In this document: positions 13,686-20,218 of the stretch, in pieces | Numbering within the stretch: position 1 is the first letter of the stretch | How the letters are laid out: the number at the start of each line of letters is the position of its first letter | Assembly (NCBI GenBank): GCA_016215085.1 | Contig: JACRMD010000226.1 | Coordinates: 1 to 21,814 of the forward strand | Source: Solirubrobacterales bacterium | Lineage (GTDB): Bacteria > Actinomycetota > Thermoleophilia > Solirubrobacterales > Solirubrobacteraceae | DNA: 21,814 bases | Reading direction: 5' to 3' | Notes under the pieces: model-generated | Database searches by the model: none | What the model saw: the letters and a program-made list of their open reading frames with translations, nothing else | Told to the model about the DNA's origin: nothing | Translations under genes and position numbers: made by a program

Positions 13686-14843
13686 ATGCCCAGGCGAGCC
13701 ACGAAGCGCGGAAGCGAGCGAACGCCCCTCTCCGGGGACTTCGACGTGGTGGTCTGCGGTGCATCGTTCGCGGGCCTCGCCGTGGCGCGCGAGCTGCACT
13801 GCAGCGGCGCGTCGGTGCTGGTCGTCGACCGCTACGAGATCGGCGAGCGCCAGACCTCCGCGTGCGCCGCTCCGACGGAGTGGCTGCACAACCTCGGGCT
13901 CCAGGACAGCATCCGCCAGACCTTCCGGGACCTGGTCATCCACCGCCCGTCGCGCACGTACCGGTGGACGCTGCCGTGGACCTTCTCGACCTTCGACTAC
14001 CGCACGCTGTGCGGGCTGCTGGCCGACCAGGGCGACTTCGTCTTCGACACCGCCAAGGTCGACGGCATCACGCGCGGCGCGACGCACGTCGTGCACACCG
14101 ACCGCGGCGACCTGCGCGCGCCGCTGGTCGTCGACGCGCTGGGCTGGCGGCGCGTGCTGAGCTCGTCGCCCGACGCGATCCAGCCGCCCGACGCGCGGCT
14201 CTCGCGCGGCCTGGAGGTCCACCCGCCGGCGTCCGGCGAGGACCTCGAGCTGTGGCTGGACCCGAAGTACGTCGTGCCCGGCTACTCGTGGGCGTTCCCG
14301 GCCGGCGACGAGGTGCGCGTCGGCGTGGGCTCCTTCAACCCGCGCATCCACGTCAAGGACCCGACGGTCGCGCTCGCGCAGGACATCGGCGTCGACGCGG
14401 TCCGCTACCAGGGCAACTGGATCCCCCACCGCCTGCGCCCCGCCACCGACGACGGCGTCTTCATGGTGGGCGACAGCGCCGGCCACTGCCTGCCGACGAC
14501 GGCCGAGGGCATCCGCACCGCGCTGTACTTCGGCCTGGCCTGCGGCCGCGAGCTGCGCAAGGTCGTCGAGGGCCGCCAGACGCGCGGCCAGGCGCTCGCC
14601 CGCTACGGCTCGTTCTCCGCCGACCACAAGTGGGCCTTCGACTGGCTCTGGCGCGTGCAGAGCATCGTCAGCGGCGTCAACCGCCACCCGGCGATGGACA
14701 CCGCGCTGAAGGTGATGGACCGCCCGTCGTTCGTGCGCTGGGCGTTCACGCACTACCTCAACATCGCGCCGCCCTCGTTCGCGCTGGAGGGCGCGCGGCC
14801 GTACGCGCCGCAGCCCTGGCGCGCCGAGGCGCTCGCCGCCTAG
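13686..14843 (+). CDS. Geranylgeranyl reductase-like FAD-dependent oxidoreductase
   Basis: A 385-residue flavoprotein of the geranylgeranyl reductase/halogenase-like FAD superfamily. The N-terminal Rossmann motif is DVVVCGASFAGLAVAREL, with Ser27 in place of the usual second glycine, followed by VLVVDRYEIGERQTSACAA at the FAD ribose-binding strand end. The C-terminal FAD motif GVFMVGDSAGHCLPTTAEGI is the GGR hallmark, and YSWAFPAGDEVRVGVGSF matches the YxWxFP substrate-side motif. Known relatives saturate isoprenoid chains of chlorophyll, tocopherol, archaeal lipids or menaquinone. The homogentisate-type prenyltransferase and methyltransferase genes nearby make a phytyl-type or quinone side chain an attractive substrate, but that is inference. 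The start is ATG 13686, 8 nt after TAGGGT. The 3' end is followed by the palindromic repeat. Confidence 0.85.
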   Translation: MPRRATKRGSERTPLSGDFDVVVCGASFAGLAVARELHCSGASVLVVDRYEIGERQTSACAAPTEWLHNLGLQDSIRQTFRDLVIHRPSRTYRWTLPWTFSTFDYRTLCGLLADQGDFVFDTAKVDGITRGATHVVHTDRGDLRAPLVVDALGWRRVLSSSPDAIQPPDARLSRGLEVHPPASGEDLELWLDPKYVVPGYSWAFPAGDEVRVGVGSFNPRIHVKDPTVALAQDIGVDAVRYQGNWIPHRLRPATDDGVFMVGDSAGHCLPTTAEGIRTALYFGLACGRELRKVVEGRQTRGQALARYGSFSADHKWAFDWLWRVQSIVSGVNRHPAMDTALKVMDRPSFVRWAFTHYLNIAPPSFALEGARPYAPQPWRAEALAA

Positions 14844-14847
14844 GCGT

Positions 14848-14892
14848 CGAGTGTCGCGTTCGTCAGGCTGGGCCTGACGAAGTCGACGGTCG
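14848..14892. repeat. 45-bp imperfect palindrome, copy 2 of the dispersed element
   Basis: TTCGTCAGGC (14859-14868) and GCCTGACGAA (14872-14881) form a perfect 10-bp stem with a 3-nt loop. GTCG/CGAC extends it after a 2-base mismatch. It matches 1307-1351 at 37 of 45 positions. It begins 5 bp after the flavoprotein stop codon, in a convergent gap, as does copy 1, which supports a terminator-like role. Confidence 0.8.
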
Positions 14893-14961
14893 CGCACGCC
14901 GCGACGGCGGCGGGCCCCCGTCCGCCGCCGCCGCCTCTGGGTGCTGTGCCCCCGGCCGCGG

Positions 14962-15237
14962 CTAGAAGCCCCGGCGCTCGCGCGCGTGGACCAGCCGCGG
15001 GTCGCGGTGCTCGTCGTGGTGATGGGAACGGCTCCAGGCCCGCAGGGCCCACAGCCCGGTCAGCACCAGCACCGCGATCGTCACCCCGAGCACGTCGCTC
15101 GGCGAGAAGGCGCCGAGGGCGACGAAGAACGCGTAGGCGGCGATGACCCCCAGCGCGAGGACCCAGAAGGCGTCCGACACACTGCGGGCGGCGTCCGGGT
15201 GGTCTCGCAGGACGTGGGGCATGCGCATCGCGGTCAT
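14962..15237 (-). CDS. Small two-helix membrane protein, unrecognised
   Basis: A 91-residue protein with a short cytosolic-type N-terminus (MTAMRMPHVLRDHPDAARSV), two hydrophobic segments at about 23-43 and 49-67, and a basic, histidine-rich tail (RAWSRSHHHDEHRDPRLVHA). I recognise no family. The HHHDEH cluster might bind a metal but nothing else supports that. ATG 15237 is preferred because GGGAGG stands 4 nt upstream; ATG 15228 and 15222 are alternatives. It has the best-looking housekeeping promoter in the window, TTGACG-16-TACGAT, so it is probably its own transcription unit and well expressed. It converges on the flavoprotein gene. Confidence 0.75.
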   Translation of the reverse strand: MTAMRMPHVLRDHPDAARSVSDAFWVLALGVIAAYAFFVALGAFSPSDVLGVTIAVLVLTGLWALRAWSRSHHHDEHRDPRLVHARERRGF

Positions 15238-15241
15238 CGGG

Positions 15242-15247
15242 CCTCCC
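15242..15247 (-). promoter_or_regulatory. Shine-Dalgarno deciding the start of the small membrane protein
   Basis: GGGAGG on the minus strand lies 4 nt before ATG 15237, and 13 nt before the in-frame ATG 15228, favouring the former. It sits in a predicted leader of about 20 nt. Confidence 0.6.
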
Positions 15248-15263
15248 GTTCGTGTTCGTGGCA

Positions 15264-15291
15264 ATCGTAACGAGGAGCGGCGGCGCGTCAA
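15264..15291 (-). promoter_or_regulatory. Canonical sigma-70-type promoter for the small membrane protein
   Basis: On the minus strand TTGACG (15291-15286), a 16-bp spacer and TACGAT (15269-15264) closely match the TTGACA/TATAAT consensus. Transcription would start near 15257. It is the clearest two-box promoter in the window and stands in the short AT-richer gap between two genes. Confidence 0.75.
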
Positions 15292-15324
15292 GGGGCACGC
15301 GCCGGGCGGGCGCCGCGGGGCGCG

Positions 15325-15768
15325 CTAGTCGCGCACGACGAGGTACACGCCTGCCGCCAGCAGCCCGATCCCGACGAGCTTCATCATCGTCACCGGCTGC
15401 TTCTCGACGCCCAGGATGCCGAGCTGGTCGACGATGACCGAGAGGGTCAGCTGCCCGGCGATGGTGGCCGCGGTGACCCCGCCGGCGCCCAGCGTCCGGA
15501 CGGTCACGAGCACGCTGAGGACGTAGACCGCGCCGAGCACCCCGCCGGTCAGGTAGTACCAGGGCACGGTGCCGGCGTCGGAGACCTGGCCGAGTCCGCC
15601 CTTGGCCACGAGGACGATGGCCAGCAGCACGGCGGTGCCGATGGCGAACGACAGGAACGCGCTCTGCACGTCGCCGATCGCCTTGCCGAGGTGCGAGTTG
15701 ATCGGCGCCTGCAGCGCGATCAGCCCGCCCACGGCGGCCGTGAGCAGGACGGCGGCGTCGCGGCCCAC
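15325..15768 (-). CDS. DMT family protein of the YdcZ (DUF606) type
   Basis: A 147-residue, about five-helix membrane protein of the short DMT subfamily YdcZ/DUF606. Typical sequence includes LLTAAVGGLIALQAPINSHL at the N-terminus, VPWYYLTGGVLGAVYVLS in the middle and GGVTAATIAGQLTLSVIVDQ followed by LLAAGVYLVV at the end. It is half the length of ordinary EamA exporters and probably works as a dimer. The substrate is unknown. GTG 15768 directly abuts the polA stop (TAGGTG), and GGAGG inside the polA end gives an 8-nt spacer, so it is almost surely translated from the polA transcript. Confidence 0.85.
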   Translation of the reverse strand: MGRDAAVLLTAAVGGLIALQAPINSHLGKAIGDVQSAFLSFAIGTAVLLAIVLVAKGGLGQVSDAGTVPWYYLTGGVLGAVYVLSVLVTVRTLGAGGVTAATIAGQLTLSVIVDQLGILGVEKQPVTMMKLVGIGLLAAGVYLVVRD

Positions 15769-18378
15769 CTACTTGGCCTCCAGCCAGGTGCGGCCGACGC
15801 CCACGTCGACCGCCAGCGGCGGCGTGCGGTCGCCCCACGGCGCGATCATCTCGCGGCGCAGCAGCTCGCCCACCGCGCCGGCCTCCTCGGGCGGGCCCTC
15901 GAGCAGGAGCTCGTCGTGGATCGTGAGGATCATCCGCGTCGTCAGGTCCGAGGCGTCGAGCGCGCGCTGCACGCCGATCATCGCCAGCTTCATCACGTCG
16001 GCCGCCGTGCCCTGGATGACGGTGTTGACCGCCAGCCGCTCGCCGAGCGAGCGGACCTGCCAGTTGCGGGCGCGGATCTCGGGGATCTGCCGGCGCCGCC
16101 CGTACAGCGTCGTGACGTGCCCCTCCTCCTTGGCCTGCTCGATCGTCGCGGCCATGAACGCGGCGACCTTGGCGAAGCGCTCGAGGTAGGCGTCGATGAA
16201 CGCCTTGGCCTCCTCGCGCGGGATGTTCAGGCGGTCGGCGAGGCCGTAGTCGCTCAGGCCGTAGACGATCCCGTAGTTGATCATCTTGGACTTCGAGCGG
16301 TCCATCGGCGTGAGCTCCGCCGGGTCCTTGCCGAAGACCTGCGAGGCGGTGGCGGTGTGCACGTCCTCCCCGCGGATGAAGATCTCCTTCAGCACGTCCT
16401 CGCCGGCGACGTGGGCGAGGATCCGCAGCTCGACCTGCGAGTAGTCGGCGCTGGTCAGGACGTTGCCGGGTGCGGCCTCGAAGCAGCCGCGGATCTCGCG
16501 GCCGAGCTCGGTGCGCACCGGCACGTTCTGCATGTTGGGGTTGGTCGAGGCCAGCCGCCCGGTCTGCGCGCCGGTCTGGATGAACGTCGTGTGGATGCGG
16601 GACTCGGCGTCGCACAGCTGCGGCAGGACCTCGAGGTAGGTCTTCATCAGCTGGTTGAGCTCGCGCCAGCGCTCGATCTTCGGCACGACCGGGTGCTCGT
16701 CGCGGATCGCCTGCAGCACGCGCGCGTCGGTCGAGAAGCCGGTCTTGCCGCGGCGCTTGCGCGACAGGCCGAGCTTGTCGAAGAGCACCGCGCCCAGCTG
16801 CTGGGGCGAGCCGATCGTGAACTGCTCGCCGGCCAGCTCCCAGATCTCGCGCTCGAGGTCGGTGATCTCGTCGTGGACGCGCCCGCGGATGGTCGCCAGC
16901 CGCTGCTGGTCCAGGCGCACGCCGGCCAGCTCCATCTGGCGCAGCACGCGCACGAGCGGCAGCTCGACGTCGTGCAGCAGCGTCGTCAGGCCCCGCTGCT
17001 CGAGCTGCTCGCGCTGCCAGGCGGCCAGCGCCTGCACCAGCGCGGCCTCGACCGCGACGGGGTCCTCGGCCTCGCAGGCGAGGCTGCGCTCCTCGGCGAT
17101 CTCGCGCAGCGGGAAGCCACGGCGCGCGGGCTCCAGCAGGAACGCGGCCAGCAGCGTGTCGTGCGCCAGGCCGGGCGGGATCGTGCCCAGCGCCTTGGCG
17201 TCGTGGGCGACCACCGGGCGGTCGCCGAGCGCGGTGACGACCTCCTCGGGCGTGGCGGCCGCGCCGGCGAGCGCCTGCTCCCCCACGACGCCGGCGAAGC
17301 GCCAGTTAGGGTCCTCGGCCAGCAGCTGGCCCTCGGGGACGTCGGGCGCGCGCAGCGCGATGGTGATCTCCGAGCCCGCGGTGCCGAGCTGCGCGAGCGC
17401 GGCGGCCTTGCCCTCGCGGACGCGGACCTTGACGACGGTGTCCGCGGAGGGCGCCGGAGCGGCCTCGCTCCCGTCCCCGTCGTCGGCCAGCGCCTCCTCG
17501 AGGCGCTGCAGCGGCGCGCGCAGCTCGAACTCGCGGAAGACCTGGCGCAGCTTGGAGCGGTCGGGCTCGCGGGCGGCCTCGGCGACCGGGTCGACGTCGA
17601 CGGGGACGTGGCGCTGGATCGTCGCCAGCGTCTTGGACAGCCGCGCGTCGTCGGCGTGGTTGGTGAGGTTCTCCTTGCGCTTGGCGCCGGAGATCTCGTC
17701 GATCGACGACAGCACGCGCTCGAGGTCGCCGAAGCGCTGCAGCAGATCCGAGGCGGTCTTGTCGCCGATGCCCGGGACGCCGGGGATGTTGTCCGACGTG
17801 TCGCCCTTTAGCCCGTAGAAGTCCGGGATCAGCTCCGGCGGGATGCCGTAGCGGTCGATCACGGCCTGGTGGTCGTAGACCTTCGTGTCGGTGATGCCGC
17901 GGCCCGTGGCCATACCCCGCACGCGCGACTCGGGGTCGATGATCTGGAACGCGTCGCGGTCGCCGATGACGACCATGACGGGCACGCCTTCGTCGTGGGC
18001 CTGCTCGGCGATCGAGGCGATGACGTCGTCGGCCTCGTAGCCGGGCACCTTGACGTTGCGGTAGCCGAAGGCCTCGACCAGCGGCTCGAGGTGCGGCCAC
18101 TGCTCCTTGAGCAGATCCGGCCGCGAGGTGCGCGTGGCCTTGTAGTCGGCGCTGACCGCCTTGCGCCCCGAGTCGCCCGCGTCCCACACGACGATGGTCG
18201 GCTTCTGGCCGTGCTCGGTGAGGAGCTTCACCAGCATCGAGGCGAACCCGAAGATCGCGTTGGTGGGAAAGCCGGTGGACGTCGCGATCGACTCGGGCAG
18301 CGCGAAGAAGGCGCGGTACGCCAGCGAGTTGCCGTCGATCAGGAAGAGCTCGTCGTGCCCGGACCCGTTGCCTGCCAT
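15769..18378 (-). CDS. polA: DNA polymerase I
   Basis: An 869-residue family A polymerase for Okazaki fragment processing and repair synthesis. The N-terminal 5'-3' nuclease has FLIDGNSLAYRAFFALP, VIGDRDAFQI and the H3TH motif GVPGIGDKTA. The middle domain, about 310-480, keeps the exonuclease fold region but lacks the DxE and later Asp motifs, so proofreading is probably absent, as in Taq and mycobacterial Pol I. The polymerase domain has motif A SADYSQVELRILAHVAGE, motif B RSKSKMINYGIVYGLS and motif C ILTIHDELLLE. ATG 18378 begins just before the first nuclease motif. A -10-like TAGCGT lies in the 24-bp gap after the prenyltransferase gene, 9 nt before the ATG. The DMT gene follows immediately. 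Confidence 0.97.
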   Translation of the reverse strand: MAGNGSGHDELFLIDGNSLAYRAFFALPESIATSTGFPTNAIFGFASMLVKLLTEHGQKPTIVVWDAGDSGRKAVSADYKATRTSRPDLLKEQWPHLEPLVEAFGYRNVKVPGYEADDVIASIAEQAHDEGVPVMVVIGDRDAFQIIDPESRVRGMATGRGITDTKVYDHQAVIDRYGIPPELIPDFYGLKGDTSDNIPGVPGIGDKTASDLLQRFGDLERVLSSIDEISGAKRKENLTNHADDARLSKTLATIQRHVPVDVDPVAEAAREPDRSKLRQVFREFELRAPLQRLEEALADDGDGSEAAPAPSADTVVKVRVREGKAAALAQLGTAGSEITIALRAPDVPEGQLLAEDPNWRFAGVVGEQALAGAAATPEEVVTALGDRPVVAHDAKALGTIPPGLAHDTLLAAFLLEPARRGFPLREIAEERSLACEAEDPVAVEAALVQALAAWQREQLEQRGLTTLLHDVELPLVRVLRQMELAGVRLDQQRLATIRGRVHDEITDLEREIWELAGEQFTIGSPQQLGAVLFDKLGLSRKRRGKTGFSTDARVLQAIRDEHPVVPKIERWRELNQLMKTYLEVLPQLCDAESRIHTTFIQTGAQTGRLASTNPNMQNVPVRTELGREIRGCFEAAPGNVLTSADYSQVELRILAHVAGEDVLKEIFIRGEDVHTATASQVFGKDPAELTPMDRSKSKMINYGIVYGLSDYGLADRLNIPREEAKAFIDAYLERFAKVAAFMAATIEQAKEEGHVTTLYGRRRQIPEIRARNWQVRSLGERLAVNTVIQGTAADVMKLAMIGVQRALDASDLTTRMILTIHDELLLEGPPEEAGAVGELLRREMIAPWGDRTPPLAVDVGVGRTWLEAK
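15777..15781 (-). promoter_or_regulatory. Ribosome binding site inside the end of polA for the YdcZ gene
   Basis: GGAGG on the minus strand lies within the last polA codons, 8 nt before GTG 15768. It decides the abutting start and indicates coupled expression with polA. Confidence 0.6.
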
Positions 18379-18387
18379 CGGTCGGGC

Positions 18388-18393
18388 ACGCTA
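18388..18393 (-). promoter_or_regulatory. Putative -10 element of polA
   Basis: TAGCGT on the minus strand ends 9 nt before the polA ATG, inside the 24-bp gap after the prenyltransferase stop. No good -35 is seen. Read-through from the upstream pair is also likely. Confidence 0.35.
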
Positions 18394-18402
18394 GCGGAGC
18401 CG

Positions 18403-19341
18403 TCAGCCGGTCAGCCAGGCTGCCGCGGCGACGAGGTACTCGAGGAAGAAGAGGCCCCAGACCCGCAGGTAGAAGCGCGTGAACGCGGCGCGGTCGGCCA
18501 CGTCGGTCCGCGCGGCCCAGGCGAGCACGAGCGCGAGCGGCACGAGGTGGCCCACGACTAGGACCACCGGCGAGGCGCCCTGGCACAGCAGCGGCCCGAG
18601 CACCGCCATCCCGAGGTACGCGACGGCGAGCGCCGCGAGGCCGAGGCGCAGGACGCGCCGCGGGCCGAGCCGCACGCTGAACGTCGCGATCGCGTACCGG
18701 CGGTCGCCCTCGATGTCGGGCACGTCCTTGAGCAGGGCGATCGCGAGGCTGAACGGGATGACGAACAGCGTCAGCGCCCACGCGGGCTCGACGACCGTCT
18801 CCTCCCCGCCCAGCGACGTCGCGAAGTGCAGCGCGACGCCGACGTTCACGACCACCGAGCGGACGCCGCTGATCGAGATCGCCGCCAGCAGCGGCCACCG
18901 CTTGAGGCGCAGCGGCGGCGACGAGTAGGCGACGCCGACGCCGAGGCCGATCAGGACGAAGATCAGCTCGGCCGGGCCCTGCGTGAGCGCCAGCGCGACC
19001 GGCACCACCCCGGCGACGGCGACGATCGCCCGCGCGGCCGGCACCGACAGGTCGCCCGCGGCGATCGGCAGGTGCGGCTTGTTGATGCGGTCGATCTCGA
19101 CGTCCTCGAGCTGGTTGAGGCCGACGATGAAGACGTTCACGCACGCGCCCGCGAGGACCGTCGCCAGCAGGTAGCCGACGCCCTCCCCCACGGCCACCGC
19201 CGGCAGCTCGGCGGCGACGAGCAGCCAGAGGCAGACGATGCTCAGCGTCGTGCCGACGATGGTGTGCGGGCGCGAGAAGCGCCACAGGACGACGAGCGGC
19301 CGCGTTGCCGGCAGGGCGACGGCGGTCGGCTCGGCGGTCAT
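18403..19341 (-). CDS. UbiA-family prenyltransferase resembling homogentisate phytyl/solanesyl transferase
   Basis: A 312-residue integral membrane prenyltransferase that would join an isoprenoid diphosphate to an aromatic acceptor. The first Asp-rich motif is NQLEDVEIDRINKPHLPIAAG (76 onward, metal-binding D80 and D84), shown to 96. The second is KDVPDIEGDRRYAIATFSVR (D206, D209, D213). FSRPHTIVGTTLSI and these motif contexts are, from memory, those of plant/cyanobacterial homogentisate prenyltransferases (VTE2, HST) rather than MenA, UbiA or CtaB. Eight to nine hydrophobic helices are present. ATG 19341 overlaps the methyltransferase stop as ATGA, so the pair is translationally coupled. That neighbour resembles VTE3, the next-step enzyme of the same pathway. 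Product could be a tocopherol/tocotrienol precursor or a plastoquinone-like quinone. It could still be a different UbiA enzyme. Confidence 0.85.
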   Translation of the reverse strand: MTAEPTAVALPATRPLVVLWRFSRPHTIVGTTLSIVCLWLLVAAELPAVAVGEGVGYLLATVLAGACVNVFIVGLNQLEDVEIDRINKPHLPIAAGDLSVPAARAIVAVAGVVPVALALTQGPAELIFVLIGLGVGVAYSSPPLRLKRWPLLAAISISGVRSVVVNVGVALHFATSLGGEETVVEPAWALTLFVIPFSLAIALLKDVPDIEGDRRYAIATFSVRLGPRRVLRLGLAALAVAYLGMAVLGPLLCQGASPVVLVVGHLVPLALVLAWAARTDVADRAAFTRFYLRVWGLFFLEYLVAAAAWLTG

Positions 19342-20150
19342 CGCGCCCGTCTGGCCCGCAGCGTCTGGAGCAGGGCGACGGGCACGAACGCCAGTCCCGC
19401 CAGCGAGCCGACCGCGAAGCGCCCGGCGAACAGCAGCCGGCGCCGCAGCCCCATCGGCTCGCCCAGCCGCTCGGCCGGCGGCGCGAGCCCGAGCGGCGAC
19501 GGCCCGGGCGCCGGCTTGCGCCCCGCCACGGCGACGCCGTACGCGGCGCCCGACGCCTCGTCGTACCAGTCGGGCGCCAGGCGGCGGACCTCGACGTCGG
19601 CGAAGCCGGCCGCGGCGAACCAGGCGCGGTACTCCTCCTCGGACGGGAACAGCATCCACGTGTCGGCCAGCCGCCGCGCCAGCGCCTGGGCCGGGCGCAC
19701 CGGCCCCACGACGAGCGCCGTGCCGCCCTCGCGGACGACGCGGTAGGCCTCGGCGATGCCGCGCTGCGGGTCGGGCCAGTACTCGATGCTGCCCGCCGAG
19801 ACGTAGCGGTCGAAGGCGTCGTCGCCGAACGGCAGGTCCTCGGCGTCGCCCTCGCGCACCTCGCAGGCGGCCAGCGCGGGCTTGCGGCGCGCCCTGGCGA
19901 GCTGGTGCGGGCTCTGGTCGACCATCACGACCTGCCCGGCCGGCACCCGGGCGACGATGCCCTCGGTGGTGAAGCCCGTGCCCGCGCCGGCGTCGAGCAC
20001 CCGCAGGCCGGGCGCGTCGAGCCGCGCGAGCTCCAGCGCCTCGTCGCGCATCCGCGGCGTCCAGAAGAGCGGGTTGACCCAGCGGTCGTAGACCTTGGAG
20101 ACCACCCGGTAGAACCACCACGCCTCCGCCTTGTGCTGGATCAGGCGCAC
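19338..20150 (-). CDS. SAM methyltransferase resembling MPBQ/MSBQ methyltransferase (VTE3 type)
   Basis: A 270-residue class I SAM methyltransferase. Motif I is VLDAGAGTG (51-59), the acidic strand end is VVMVDQSPHQLARAR, and GDAEDLPF is motif II. LIQHKAEAWWFYRVVSKVYD at the N-terminus, YVSAGSIEYWPDPQRGI in the middle and the WMLFPSEEEYRAWF segment match what I recall of plant VTE3. That enzyme methylates 2-methyl-6-phytyl/solanesyl-1,4-benzoquinol in tocopherol and plastoquinone synthesis. Plant VTE3 also has a C-terminal membrane anchor, and a hydrophobic segment (about 245-262) occupies that place here. The GTG start at 20150 lies 7 nt after TAGGCT, implying a leaderless mRNA. It is the first gene of a coupled pair with the homogentisate-type prenyltransferase. 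A UbiE-type quinone methylase is the alternative but fits less well. Confidence 0.85.
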   Translation of the reverse strand: MRLIQHKAEAWWFYRVVSKVYDRWVNPLFWTPRMRDEALELARLDAPGLRVLDAGAGTGFTTEGIVARVPAGQVVMVDQSPHQLARARRKPALAACEVREGDAEDLPFGDDAFDRYVSAGSIEYWPDPQRGIAEAYRVVREGGTALVVGPVRPAQALARRLADTWMLFPSEEEYRAWFAAAGFADVEVRRLAPDWYDEASGAAYGVAVAGRKPAPGPSPLGLAPPAERLGEPMGLRRRLLFAGRFAVGSLAGLAFVPVALLQTLRARRAR

Positions 20151-20157
20151 CCGGTGG

Positions 20158-20163
20158 AGCCTA
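20158..20163 (-). promoter_or_regulatory. Putative -10 of the methyltransferase-prenyltransferase operon
   Basis: TAGGCT on the minus strand ends 7 nt before the GTG at 20150, the spacing expected if transcription starts at the start codon. No -35 is apparent. Confidence 0.5.
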
Positions 20164-20203
20164 CCCGCGCCGGGGCGGACCGAGGGACCCCGCGTGCGCC
20201 GGA

Positions 20204-20209
20204 TAAAGT
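20204..20209 (+). promoter_or_regulatory. Putative -10 of the malic enzyme gene
   Basis: TAAAGT is a rare AT-rich island in this region and ends 9 nt before the GTG at 20219, implying a leader of about 2 nt. It diverges from the methyltransferase promoter, with 68 bp between the start codons. Confidence 0.5.
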
Positions 20210-20218
20210 CCCGCGCCC

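Noticed and set aside
12002..14965. A 987-codon open frame on the plus strand across rpsA and the flavoprotein.
   Set aside because: It is antisense to rpsA and out of frame with the flavoprotein, with Arg/Leu/Val/Asp-rich sequence typical of GC-rich shadow frames and no family motif.
18403..19341. Prenyltransferase as MenA, UbiA or heme O synthase (CtaB).
   Set aside because: The motif contexts NQLEDVEIDRINKPHLP and KDVPDIEGD fit homogentisate prenyltransferases better, and the partner methyltransferase belongs to that pathway. A tree is needed to be certain.
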